Below are positions 21,156-32,186 of a DNA stretch of 64,000 nucleotides, piece after piece. Both the position numbers and the translations under genes were made by a program. The notes under the pieces were generated by a model. It was not told the DNA's origin, did no database searches, and saw nothing but the letters and a program-made list of their open reading frames with translations. Numbering within the stretch: position 1 is the stretch's first letter; every line of letters starts with the position of its first letter. Source of the stretch: Elmis aenea (taxonomy: Eukaryota; Arthropoda; Insecta; Coleoptera; Elmidae); contig OX393582.1 in assembly GCA_947652605.1 (NCBI GenBank), forward strand, positions 17,260,544-17,324,543, written 5' to 3'.

Positions 21156-21204
21156 CACTCCATCTAGCGGTGGAGGAGCCCCAAGGGGACTCCGTAATCG
21201 CTAA

Positions 21205-21306
21205 TTCAGCTAATGATTGAACTATTTTTAATAACAGCGCCGTAAAAGTGAAGTTTAAATATGGAATGTTTGGAAATTTTATGCTGTAAGGTGATATCCA
21301 GTAGTA
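21205..21306 (+). repeat. 102-bp direct repeat, right copy
   Basis: Identical to 18760-18861. From this copy the Harbinger transposase continues into its C-terminal third, which the left copy does not. Confidence 0.95.
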
Positions 21307-21600
21307 CCTTACTTGTTGACTCTACTTTAAAATCTTCAAACAAATCTGGAACAAATTCGTACTCGAGGCGTGATTGAAAAACGTTTTGGAGTGTGGAAAC
21401 GCCGTTTTCCTATACTAGCATACGGATCACGATTGAAATTACAAAATACGTTAACCGTTCACAATATTTGCAGGGATATGGGCGAAGAAGAACCACTATC
21501 AGACCATGCAGAAATTGAAAATGAAATTTTAAGAGGGCAAATAAACAATCCTGTTTCATGTAGGAGCAAATGGAGTTATTGCAAGACAACATATAACTGA
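21205..21600 (+). pseudogene. PIF/Harbinger B transposase, C-terminal part
   Basis: After GDIQ-stop (second Asp), the sequence reads YLTYLLTPL-like residues, then RGVIEKRFGVWKRRFPILAY, whose Glu is the third catalytic residue, and a tail HNICRDMGEEEPLSDHAE ending at 21598. The final 75 codons (21370-21600) are open. With 18680-18861 it makes one decayed transposase; the N-terminal part is not adjacent. Confidence 0.75.
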
Positions 21601-21994
21601 CAATTATTTTGGAAGGTTGTAACGTGTTGGGACTAAATCAACCTTTATTTTTATTTACTATGTAAAAAATTAACGGAATATAAATGTTAACTAGTATTTA
21701 TTTCTATTTACATACAACAAACGTTATAATAATCGTGAAATTTTTCTTTTTTTTTAAAGTAAATTCCGTTAAAATCTTTTAATCTCAAGGTCCTCCAACT
21801 CATGACATTCTCTTTCTGCCCTCTTATATCAATCAACATATCTTTTTTTAAATGATAAACTTCATTTTTTATTTTTGCGTGTTGAATGTATTCTTTAGAA
21901 ATATCCGAACTCACAAGGTTTTGTCCAATGAAATGAAATAAAATTTGACATCAATTGAAAAACAAAAATCCATTTTTTTACTTTTTTTTCTATA

Positions 21995-22147
21995 TCTCAA
22001 AAACTAAAAGAGCTAAATAAGTTCTGTTTGCGTCAAATTATTAAGCACCTGAACATACAACTTTGCCCTAATTTAACCGAAGTCGTAACTCTTACCGTTT
22101 ACGAGATCCCCATAGTGGCCCTCGAAAAACGAGAACCCTGTATAAGT
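21995..22147 (-). repeat. Dispersed repeat F, copy 1
   Basis: Contains CTCTTACCGTTTACGAGATC and CATAGTGGCCCTCG and ends ACCCTGTATA. An inverted copy with about 95 percent apparent identity lies at 44984-45112, and the terminal 55 bp recur at 34030-34086. The CCCTGTATA end resembles TA-flanked CAGGGTG-type mariner-like elements. Confidence 0.7.
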
Positions 22148-22292
22148 AACACTTACTAAAGGGACACATTTAAGGAAGGGTTGTGCACTACACTTAAATA
22201 GTTTTACAAAAAGTTTATTAAGCATCAGTTTTTAAATACATATATTGCAAACCTTTCGAGTTTTTTTCGAATATGTATTTGGATGTTACATA

Positions 22293-24170
22293 CAGGGTGA
22301 TTGATTGAGACCGGGCATTAAAAATATATGAAGAATGAAAAAGGGTATGGATCTGAAATTTTGGTTATGACCATAATGGCATCTGATCTGTTTATTGAAA
22401 ATATTTTCAAGATGGCGACACTTCCGCAAATACCGGAAGTTGGCGTCTACTTTTTTATTTTCAATACAATGGTCTATTTTTTAGGGCATTTTTGGATTCA
22501 AAACGTTATTTTAGAGGGACTTTTATTAGCATTCCCTATACCTAAGTGCAGTCATTTTTTAGATTTTTGGACTTTTTTGAAATTTTTTTGATTTTCTTCG
22601 TGATGCTTAATAATATCTACCACCGCCATTTTTAAAGAAAAAACGCTTAAATTTAGACCATGCCTAGAAGAAACCTTGGACTACATCCTGGAATTTTTGC
22701 AATCGATGAATTACTTACAGGGTGTCCAAAATTTAATTTTCTTTTAATACAACTTCAGACCACTAAAACTCAATTTTTTTCAAATACAATGCCCAAACTT
22801 TTTTTTCATTTTCTAATGCAAAATTACATTCTGCATCAACCTGTATTAGCGTTTCCTATACCTATCTGCAACAGTTTTCGAGTTATTAAGAATTTTTGAT
22901 AAAGTTGAGAGAAATTGCAACATTTTTAAATAGTAAGCCTTGGAAATGACAGCAAATGCCAATATTAATAACTGTAAACTACTTTTATTGCGTTTGTCTG
23001 AAGCATCCATGAAAATGTATAATCAAGAGTATTCAAACACGAATATTTTCAACTTATTTTATATTCATGAAGAATGTAACAAGATTATTGAAAGAACTTG
23101 CCGCATGTTCAGTGAGAGTTATCCTTATTTGACTGTAATGACCAGACAGAAATTTTAATGAATAAAATCAATTTTTTTTCAATTTAGAAGAGTGAAATCT
23201 GCTTGTATTCGACCTAAGCGTGTGACAAATGGTGAAACTAACAAAGTTAACATCCTGAGATATTTTAATGACCATCCTCAGCGATCAATTCGATTGGTAG
23301 CGCAAGACTCGGGTTTAACATACTATGCTGTACAAGCTACATTAAAAATACACAACTATTCGTTCACACTTTCAATAATCTTCTGAATTTGTTCAAGAAT
23401 GTAAAATAAATTCAAAATATCCGTGTTTGAATACTCTTGATAATCCATTTTCATGGATACTTCAGACAAACGCGATAAAAGTGGTTGACGGTTATTAAGT
23501 ATTGGCATTTGTTGTCATTTCCAAGGCCTACTATTTAAAAATGATGCAATTTCTCTTAACTTTATCAAAAATTCTTAATAACTCGAAAATTGTTGCAGAT
23601 AGGTATAGGAAACGCTAACACAGATTGATGCAGAATGTAATTTTGCATTAGAAAATGAAAAACAAATTTGGGCATTGTATTTGAAAAAAACGAGTTTTGG
23701 TGGTCTGAAGTTGTATTAAAAGAAAATTAAATTTTGGACACCCTGTAAGTAATGCATCGATTGCAAAATATCCAGGATGTAGTCCAAGGTTTCTTCTAGG
23801 CATGGTCTAAATTTAAGCGTTTTTTCTTCAAAAATGGCGGTGGTAGATAATATTAAGCATCACGATGAAAATCGAAAAATTTTCAAAAAAGTCCAAAAAT
23901 CTCAAAAATGGCTGCACTTAGGTATAGGGAATGGTAATAAAAGTTCCTCTAAAATAACGTTTGGAATCCAAATACGCAATAAAAAATACACCATTGTATT
24001 TGAAATAAGAAAGTAGACGTCAACTTCCGGTATTTCCGGAAGTGTCCCCATATTGAAAATATTTTCATTAAACAGATCAGATGCCATTATGGTCATAACC
24101 AAAATTTCAGATCCATACCCTTTTTCATTCTTCATATATTTTTAATGCCCGGTCTCAATCAATCACCCTG
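22293..24170. mobile_element. Foldback DNA element with about 0.8-kb arms
   Basis: The left end CAGGGTGATTGATTGAGACC and the right end (its exact complement) are each flanked by TA. The arms run inward from 22293 to about 23100 and from 24170 to about 23355, with a spacer of about 250 bp. Arm identity by eye is around 90 percent. Both arms include a nested internal terminus-like word (TTACAGGGTGTCCAAAATTT and complement). The spacer encodes an HTH segment of a DDE_3-type transposase, so this is probably a deletion derivative of a Tc1/mariner-superfamily element with unusually long inverted repeats. Confidence 0.85.
23100..23386 (+). pseudogene. HTH fragment of a DDE_3-type transposase in the foldback spacer
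   Basis: 23192-23386 reads RPKRVTNGETNKVNILRYFN, HPQRSIRLVAQDSGLTYYAV and TLKIHNYS, the second helix-turn-helix of insect IS630/DDE_3 transposases (pattern 'NPH.S.R..A...G.S...V...LK.H.'). A likely upstream part (ERTCRMFSESYPYLTVMTRQ) ends in a stop at about 23157. The catalytic domain is missing because the right arm begins. Confidence 0.6.
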
Positions 24171-24312
24171 TATAACAAATCATTTTTCATACAGTAAAAC
24201 TCGCGCAAAGCTCCTGACTACAATATGTTAATCAGTTATATTTTTTAACCTTCAAACTAATCAATTATTACTTTTAAAATTAAGTTTTGAACCATTAGAT
24301 GCGATAAAAAGT

Positions 24313-24540
24313 TTAACATAAACCTAATTTTGGTGTAGGAGCTCTATCTAGTGAGTAAGCTCGAGTATTAAAGCGATCGATAAAAGCTGCGTTTTTCATA
24401 TTACCGGTTCCTGCAACAACCAGGATCTGTCTACACAGCTTTCTTACAGTTTTCAAATTCACTACAAGGTTGGTTCGTTCATACACACAAAAAGTGTAAG
24501 TACCTGTAATAATCAATGCCAACATGAAGATTATTGCCAT
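24313..24540 (-). CDS. Possible small secreted peptide, weak
   Basis: A 75-codon minus-strand frame starts with a hydrophobic, signal-like segment (MAIIFMLALIITGTYTF), followed by ERTNLVVNLKTVRKLCRQIL and an ordinary-looking, balanced C-terminal part with two Cys. Codon use is less A/T-extreme than its surroundings. I do not recognise the product. No promoter or poly(A) site is convincing, so it may be chance. Confidence 0.2.
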   Translation of the reverse strand: MAIIFMLALIITGTYTFCVYERTNLVVNLKTVRKLCRQILVVAGTGNMKNAAFIDRFNTRAYSLDRAPTPKLGLC

Positions 24541-24789
24541 TAGATGGCATTTATTGTTTTTACACTACATAATCATTTTGCTAAACAAAGTTTTCTTTGC
24601 GTTACATATTATTTATAAAACTCCCATTAATTATAGCAGTTACCGTTCTGTTAGTGAAAGTTCGGCAATTAAAGGGAAGTTTCGAATTGTTCATAAATAC
24701 TTTAACACGGAAACTCTTTATTTATTTGCTGCCATTTTTATCTTCTCTTTATTTTATCGTATGATAATATGTAATAACACGTTTACAAC

Positions 24790-25320
24790 ACATATGGGTT
24801 GACCAACTGTCCCGAATTTTGCGGGACATCCCAATTTTCAACTCGAAAAAGAAGAGACCCGAAAAATACTCAAACGAGACGCCATTTGTCACGATTTTTT
24901 CTATATTAAAAAATAATAAAAATCTTTATCCTTCTAAATGTGCCATCCATATGGTTCGTAGTTTTCATATTAAATCTTATACTACAGAAAAAAATGTTAT
25001 TTTGACATTAAAAACTTAGTTTTAAAGGTATAAGGTCATTAAATCTATCTTATCACGCAAAGCTGGTGAAAAAGTTGAAATTTGGTTTTGAAGAAACTGA
25101 TATACAACATAAGAATATACTTTCACATTACTACACATTGGCTTTCTTCACAACCAGCTTTTAAAAATCTTACTGCTCTAATAATCGAAATTTTGGGTAA
25201 TCGGGATGTGAATAGATGCAAACCTTGCACATCAGCGTGCACACAAGTGCACCAGCGCAGAGAAAAGTGCTGTTTACTTATTTTAAAAGAAATGACATGG
25301 GCGACTTAAAAGTAGCCCAG
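24790..25320 (+). pseudogene. hAT transposase relic
   Basis: Starts near GGTTGACCAACTGTCCCG, which resembles hAT termini with a TGTCCCG/CGGGACA subterminal palindrome. At 25075-25170 the frames read KLKFGFEETDIQ, ILSHYY and THWLSSQPAFKNL, similar to the 'TRWLSL.PA...' block of hAT transposases. Stops and frameshifts prevent a continuous product. The right end is not defined. Confidence 0.4.
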
Positions 25321-25352
25321 TTGGCCAATTTAGTAGCACATTAATATGTTGG

Positions 25353-25442
25353 AACCTGCTCAAATAATTACACTTTACAAATTCATCTTGAAAACTTAGA
25401 TCTCAAGATGAATTTGTAAAGTGTAACAGATTTCAACAGGTT
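25353..25442. repeat. Near-perfect hairpin, 39-bp arms
   Basis: The inner 22 bp (ACACTTTACAAATTCATCTTGA, 25370-25391) are exactly complementary to 25403-25424 around an 11-base loop. Outer bases (AACCTG with CAGGTT) extend the stem with small gaps. No coding role. It could be a tiny foldback MITE or a stem in a transcript. Confidence 0.8.
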
Positions 25443-25599
25443 AAAATGTACTTTTTATTAATTTTTTAATAACAACTTGTTCTGAGCTCTGGTTTTATAT
25501 TTGTTTAAAATTCTTTTTTGTTTCAGCATGGACAAGCTAATAATAGAGGCCAACCTCTATGTGCACTCTTATCGTAACCGATGGAAATTCATCAAAAAC

Positions 25600-25790
25600 C
25601 TTCGCCGCTGTGGGGTTGGCCGTCATTGAAAAAGAACACTGAAATATTTCTACTAAAAGGGAAACTGCCGAACGTCAGAGATGTTACTATAAAGGAAATT
25701 TTGGAAAATCGGGAAATTAATAAATGCAAACCTTGCACATTAGAGGGGGGGGGGGCTAGCTTCAAATTTTCAAAATGCCATCTTCGTTAT
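25600..25790 (+). pseudogene. Short coding-like segment repeated from 25165-25235
   Basis: The frame 25581-25793 includes IKEILENREINKCKPCT; 25180-25235 reads IIEILGNRDVNRCKPCT. The two are clearly related at the protein level (about 12 of 17 identical), yet the sequences before them differ. Probably two diverged ends of the same unidentified element. The copy here runs into a G9 tract at 25745. Confidence 0.4.
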
Positions 25791-26015
25791 ATTTGAGGCG
25801 CTAGCTTTTTCATTGGTGTTGCAATGTGGCACTAGCTAAGCACAATCTAGCGCAATAAAGAAATCGTTTGAATTCGACTTGGGGGGGGGGAGACTAGTGT
25901 CAATCTGCTCCCCCAACTATAGTGCTGTAAGTTTCTTACCTTTGAGGCGCTAGCGTTTTCATTGGTGGCACAATGTGGCGCTAGGTTACCGCAATCTAGA
26001 GCAATTTATAAAATT
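25785..26015. repeat. Tandem duplication of about 150 bp
   Basis: ATTTGAGGCGCTAGC-TTTTCATTGG and CAATCTAG-GCAAT words appear at 25789-25860 and again at 25940-26010, in the same orientation. Poly-G tracts (25745 and 25882) precede or divide the units. Composition is GC-richer than the surroundings. Confidence 0.65.
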
Positions 26016-26249
26016 CAAATGGGCAAGTTGACGGACCTCAAAGGTGATCCTACAGCGGTGGGCTTTATATTTGGGCTACATCATTCAGTAGCACTCTCAA
26101 CTCACTTCTATATCTCTCTATTCTTTTGGCCTCATTCCACGTTACGTCCATTTTTGGGACTTCTTTATGAATTGTTCGTTTGGAAGTCTTCCTCTATTTC
26201 TTTTTCCTGGTACACTATAATTTATTATCTCACTAATTTTTTAAACGGC

Positions 26250-26885
26250 GACTCAGATTTTCATCAAAAAATCGTTATAAGTGACGAAGCCCGTTTCGAC
26301 CTCAATAAAGTTGTTAACAAACAAAATTTTCGATATTGGGGTTAGGAGCAACCATCGTTAATCCATGAACGACCACTGCATCCTTGTAATGTGAAAGTTT
26401 GGTGTGGAATCCTGTCAGGAGAGGTAATTGGGCCCTACTTCTTTGAAGACGCAATAGGTGCTGCTGTGACAGTGACAGGCTATCGCTACCGTGAGATGAT
26501 TAACCATCTTTTGTTTCATCAAATGAATCAATTGGGCCTGAAAAACGTGGTTTCAACAAGACGGAGTCACAAGTCATACGGCACAAGACACAATCGAAAC
26601 ATTGAGAAGGATGTTTCCAGGTAATTAATTTCAAGAAACGGTGACACCCCCACCCCCAAGATCACCGAATTTGACAGCTCCTGACTTTTTTCTGTGGGGC
26701 TATCTAAAGGAACGTCAATACACCGGTGAATCTTGAACACTTAAAGCAGAATATTCGAGACGCTGTAAGTGTAATACCGCCGGAAGTAGCATAATGTGAT
26801 AAAAAACGCGATAAAAAGAGCTCGAATTTGTTATGCAGCGAGAGGTGGACATTTGACAGATTTGTATTCCATACACAATAATTGC
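26250..26885 (+). pseudogene. DDE_3 transposase relic
   Basis: Reads FHQKIVISDEARFDLN (first Asp), VNKQNFRYWG-stop, HERPLHPCNVKVWCGILSGE, VIGPYFFEDA, VTVTGYRYREMINHLL, later ISRNGD, PRS-like words, and near the end ARGGHLTDL. The order follows the family closely. The block with the second Asp (QQDGA) is replaced or lost, and there are at least three frame breaks. The N-terminal HTH is not present nearby. Confidence 0.75.
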
Positions 26886-26899
26886 CAAGCCTAAAGTAT

Positions 26900-27720
26900 T
26901 TATGAAAAACTATCTGGTATTTTTCATTTGATATAAAAATAATTTAAATTTAAAGTTGTATCGCTTTTATTTGGCCACCCGATATAATACCAATTTTAAC
27001 GAATCCAACTGTCTCATCAATTTTCCACCCAGAACAATATTTTTGTTAGTGACTTGGATTACATTTTCAATCCATTATCGGATTATGCACTTTGTCCGCA
27101 TTTAAAATACTGCGTTAGGAACGCTTCATCACAAAGGTTTATATATTTCGTTATCTCGCTTTTTATATTCAAATCCGCCGCAATTATTCCCTTTCTAGAT
27201 TTTTCTGGTTTGTTTAATTAAATTGTTTCATTCTCAGTTTATGTCGGGGAAGACGGCTAAATTTCCCCTAAATTACGGATACAGCGGAGGCGCACCTTAA
27301 ATATCTAGACCTGTATTTGGTGTTTCCGTTTTGTAATAACAGTGAAACCCTATTACAACAAAGCCGTAGGATGCTTTTCGCCACTTGATGTACTGCCAAT
27401 ACAGAATGTAGTGCTGCTGCGGCCGGATATTACAAGAACCATTATCTAGGATATAAGATGTAAATTTGTTTTTGATTTTACATAATTAAAATGGTCTCGG
27501 GGTTACATCAAAATTATATTATATTCGGTTGCCCTTCTTACGAAGAGCTTTCACTGTCTATTAATTTTTTATTATACACGCTGATTTAAATCAAGCACAA
27601 CCATTCGGATCTCACATACTATTAGGGATAAGACAAAGGTTTGGATAAGTTGCTAAAAAGACTGCTTATTAATAATATTAAAACGTATTTTACTTTTTTA
27701 GTCAAGAAAAATGTTGCAAA
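26900..27720. other. No gene recognised
   Basis: AT-rich with no coding similarity. AATTTAAA-type runs only; no terminal repeats identified. Confidence 0.4.
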
Positions 27721-27789
27721 CATTTGTTCATAACAAACGTTTATTTCACCATTAATGGTCTTACAATATTTTTTTTTTACAAAAAAAAT

Positions 27790-28271
27790 TATCTCGTACA
27801 CAAGTTTACGACTGGTTTAAACGGATTGAGGATGGTCGGAAAGACCTTAATGATTGTTCAGAACGTTCGAAGACAAAAATCACCGAAGAAAACATCGAAA
27901 AAATGCATAAAGCAATCAATATTTAAAATGAGCTGGGATTATTAAAAGGCATCTTTAGTCGCATTTTGAACTAACATTTAAAACATCGCAGAGTTTGTGC
28001 ACGGTTTGTTCCTCACACATTGACGGACGACCAAAAATTGGATGAAGTTAATCATTTTAAAAACATTCAAACCCAAACTTTCTCAAATCGATTGTAACTG
28101 GTGACGAGACAGTGTTTTTATTACGATACCAATACAGAGCGTCACAAAGCTGAATGAAAGTGACCAGAAGGGGGAAAAAAACAAAAAGATGCCGTATGCA
28201 GAAGTCAAATGCAAAGACAATGCCCATCTGTATGTACAACTCGATCGGAATTATTCACAAGCAGTTTGTTC
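27790..28271 (+). pseudogene. mariner transposase relic of a second subfamily
   Basis: Reads VYDWFKRIEDGRKDLND, TEENIEKMHKAI, HRRVCARFVPHTLTDDQ, SNRL-LVTRQ-like remains of TGDET, then AKTMPICMYNSIGIIHKQFV. This is the HTH-to-first-Asp part of a mariner transposase, different from the copy at 12471. It stops abruptly at a hAT-type terminus at 28272, so it was interrupted there. Confidence 0.7.
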
Positions 28272-28532
28272 TAGAGCAGGGGTGGCCAACACCGCGCCCG
28301 TGGGCGATTTATATGCGCCCGCGACACGATTCTCGGTAAATTAAAATATTTTTTAAATTTTATTTCCAATTAATTTCATGCCCCAACTTTTAAGCAGAAT
28401 TTTCTTGGAATTAAATACTTATTTATTAATTAAAATTTTCAAGTAATTTTTAATTATGACATTAAATACCTTCCTATATAATAAAATACAAGTAGTTCCA
28501 CAACAACAAATTATTATTTTAGCGGATTCTAT
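28272..28532 (+). mobile_element. hAT relic, left part
   Basis: Begins CAGGGGTGGCCAACACCGCG, a typical hAT terminus, immediately after the mariner coding sequence breaks off. A GGGCGATTTATATGCGCCC hairpin follows. Coding of a hAT transposase reappears beyond the P element at 32690-33080; I infer, but cannot prove, that both belong to one hAT element split by the P element. Confidence 0.5.
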
Positions 28533-29040
28533 CATGGCCAACTTCATTCATAATCCGCTCGGCTGTTTGCCTCGCTACTTATATGGCTGTCCCAATTATT
28601 GACCATAAACGTCAAAAAAGTACGTCAACTGGCGCTCCCTGTGAATATTTCTTAAAAGTATATTTAAAATTCGCCGCCCGAGATTTATATTAAACCATTA
28701 TATTTTGTACAGATGTACGTACCCACCGACATTATAGTACACAACTAATAAAAATTTTGCAAATTAATATTTGCCCACCAGCCGCTATTTTTGCATATTG
28801 TTGACACTAACCGTCATTTGTTAAATATTTTCTTGCTTTAATAATAAGAGCTTTACTTATATAAATTTATTGTAATTGCACAAGCCACAATAACATACAT
28901 GCTGGTGCTGTGATGCGACGTGAAGTACCACTGCGACTCGGTTTTGCACACACCAGGTAATGCCTTTGTACACTCCGTCACAAAGCCTCTACACATATAT
29001 TACCTTTGTTTTTATTACTTATTTAAAAAAAATAGCAAAC

Positions 29041-29112
29041 AACTTTAACCAGACGCTCTTTTACTGATCAAATAAATTACGATCAGGTTAGAGTTCAATT
29101 AAATTTTTTTTT
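29041..29112. repeat. Short dispersed palindromic repeat, copy B
   Basis: TTTAACCAGACGCTCTTTTA and GATCAGGTTAGAG correspond to parts of copies A (10009) and C (41267). It lies in the P element's 5' non-coding region. Confidence 0.4.
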
Positions 29113-29332
29113 TCAAGAAAAACTGTATTTGTGATTCAGTGACAATATTGGCTCTACGAATTAGAAAAGTAGCTTTTAGTACTTTGAAAATTTATTTAAT
29201 CACATTTACATAATTGTGCTTACAGTAGGCTTTTAGCAATTAAATATTTATATTATCTTTCAACTTAAATATAAATATTATTTAATTAAGATATATATTG
29301 TATTTTTGTATTGTAAAACAAAATGGTTAGAA

Positions 29333-32186
29333 ATGGTTAGACGTTGTTTGATTTGTGGCAATACAAGTAAACCACTTTTTGAATTTCCAAAAGACTACTA
29401 TTATTACATTAGATGGATTGAGGAAGTCAAAGAATTTTGTGGTAAGGTTTAAAATTTAAAAAATACTATACTATACAATTTCAATACAAATATTGTAGAT
29501 ACCAAACGCATTACACAAACATCTTTAATTTGCAAGAAGCATTTTGAAGAAAAGTATTTTCTAATTAATTCCAAAATGCATCGTTTAATTTGGGGAGCTA
29601 TTCCTACGATATTTGTATTTGTAAGTAATTTTTCAAATTATGTTATTATTAATAATTTAAATGGTAAAATAAAAATATAAATGACAATATTAATTGTAGG
29701 ATGTACCTGATTATGAAATATCACCTTTATTGTGTAATAATCCATTTGAACCAAATTCAAAATTTGTTCAAGTTGAAACTATACCTATGTGAGAAGGAAC
29801 TCAATGATTTAAAATATCACTACAAAGTTTTAACATTGAAATTGAAAAATGTCAACAATAACAATAAGTATGCAAAAAGTTTATCAAGAATTAAAGATCT
29901 GGAGCATGAAATTAACAAAAATTCTGTAAATTTAAAAATTTTAAACAAAATTACCAATAACGCCAAACAATTCGACGAAAAAGCTATTTTTCTTATGGAT
30001 TTAATTAGTAGGAGTAATTTTAATCGTAAAACACCACGATGGACAGAAATTTCTGTCCGGATGTGCACTGTTTGGCGTTTTTGTTCTCCGAAAGGATATG
30101 AGTACTGTCGTAGCAATGTTGTAAAATTACCATCGAAAAATAGCATATCGCGGTATCTTGGTGCTTTTCATGGTACTAATCAGTTAATCAATGAACGCCT
30201 CTGTGCTGAAGTTACACAACTTAAAGTACCAATTGAAAGAATTTGCTCATTAGTTATTGACGACATGTCAATAAAGGAAAAAATGCAATACAGTAGATCA
30301 GAAGACCATATTTACGGTGTGGACATCTGTAAAACAGAAACAATAGGAAAATCCACAAAGATTGCTAATAAAATGCTATGTTATGTGGTGCATGGTTTAA
30401 CAACCAAATTTACTATTCCAGCAGGATATTTTTTTCACAAATCACTGTTAACAAATGATTTTCACTCATTAACAATGACGGTTTTGAAACTTTTAACCGA
30501 CTGTGGGTTTATTGTGTTAAGAATTGTTACAGAAAACATATCTACTAATGTTGCTCTATTTAAGAAGTTCTGCAATGGCAAAATTAAAAATTTCATATCT
30601 CACCCTTCCTTAGAACACATTCCATTGTTTTTAAGTTTTGATTTTTGCCATGCATTGAAAAATGCTAGAAATTTGTTTTTGGATCATGATACGTGTTCAT
30701 CAAAAGGAAAAAATCTTTAGTTTATTTAAAAAATTTATACTACAAGCAAAAAGATTTACCCAATAAACCAGTCCGGTATTTAACAAGGAAACATTTGTAT
30801 CCCAGTAATTATGAAAATATGAATGTGTTAAGAGCTATACAAGTATTTAGTCCAACTATTACATAGGCTTTATGTTACTTAAAAGAAAATAAAGATTATC
30901 AGTTTATAAATGTTGAAGGTACTGTAGAATGTATGGAAAATATGTACCACTTCTTTCAAGTAGGTACATAATGTGGATCACACCACCACATACATGCCTT
31001 TGACAATAGAGATCGTTTGAATAATCGAAATTCTTCTAAATATGAGACGAGATCTGGCCATTTATTGTTGCCTCAACAAACTAAATTAACTATTGTCCAG
31101 AAGTCTTCAACTACAATGAGTGTAAGGGTATTTAATAAAGTACCCAGGCAAATGAAATTAACAAATAGAAAAATATTTAAAAGGTCACTAAAACACCTGC
31201 TAATTAATCATATTTTTTATTCGCTTGAAGAGTTTTTTATGCATAATATTGTATAGCACTATGTGTAGTATTGAATTTTGTATTGACTTATCCCACACAT
31301 TTTTTTGTATTATGAGGATGAATAAAATTATTATTATTATTATTACTTAAGAACTTTGAACAGCACTGTAGCTGTACATTCATGTGTCCGATGAACGTCT
31401 ACAGTCAGTGGTTAAATGTGACATTTCCCAATTATATAGACGATATCCAAGTTAGTTCTGCATCTGCAGGTATTCGAGGACTAACAGCTGAAACTGCACA
31501 TGCTTTAAAATTTACAGCACAAAGCACATTTTATTGCATTAAGTTCCTTCTTGAACAAGCAGGATTTTACTATGTGCTAACTAGATCGTTTAGCTCAGAT
31601 TGAGGCAATGTTTTCTCATGTGCGACTAAGAGGCGGTTCAAATGATGCCACAGATGCAAGAACTGCCGAATATGCATTACGCCAAATTTTAAGATGTGGC
31701 ATTGTCAAAGCATCTAAATCATCAAATATTGCTAATAACATTAACTTCACCAGTTCTGCTACACTTTCTGCTTCAACAAAATGTGATGTATCAGTTCAAG
31801 AAGATTTAATTATACCAATTGAATTAAGGACACAAATTCAAAATTTGAACAAATTTTTTGTACCAAAGAACAACATTTATTCTGCATCTGTAGCGTTTTT
31901 GGCAGGATATATGTTAAAAAAGCTTGATAAATTTCGATGTGAAAAATGTCTTGAGCCGTTAATGTGCCAATATACTCCAGAAGACTCATTTCTCTGCAAA
32001 ATCGAGGAGTATCCCAGTGTGGTGTTTGTGGGCACAATTAAAGAGATTGCAGACATTGTGCAAAAAATGTTACCATATCTTAAATCTGACCAAATATGCA
32101 GTCAGATAAAACAAGTACTTCTGCCAAATTTGGACAAAAATCCATTATTTGATTGCAACCAACATAACAGGACACAATTGAAATAA
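29333..32186 (+). pseudogene. THAP-domain P-element transposase, interrupted
   Basis: Exons 29333-29441, 29499-29620 and 29700 onward splice in frame (donors GTAAGG, GTAAGT; acceptors TTGTAG). Exons 1-2 give a THAP zinc finger (MVRRCLICG, later LICKKHFEE: C2CH). Exon 3 has a coiled-coil-like helix, IDDMSIKEKMQYS (first catalytic Asp), a region RIVTENISTNVALF where the second Asp is Glu/Thr-Glu, then FDFCHALKNARNL and, after the LINE, LTAETAHALKF, FSHVRLRGGSNDATDA and a C-terminal part ending 32186. Breaks: frameshift about 29788, frameshift about 30715, stop about 30865, LINE at 31000-31350, one-base deletion about 31605. Closest known relatives are THAP9 and Drosophila P. Confidence 0.88.
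31000..31350 (+). mobile_element. 5'-truncated LINE 3' end with ATT-rich tail
   Basis: 31017-31253 is open: STKYETR-like start (SSKYETRSGHLLLPQQTKL), VFNKVPRQMKL, FKRSLKHLL and FYSLEEFF, the standard C-terminus of Jockey/CR1-group ORF2 proteins. A 3' UTR ends in AATAAAATTATTATTATT. It splits P-transposase coding, so it is the innermost insertion of this nest. The target duplication is not clear. Confidence 0.8.
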
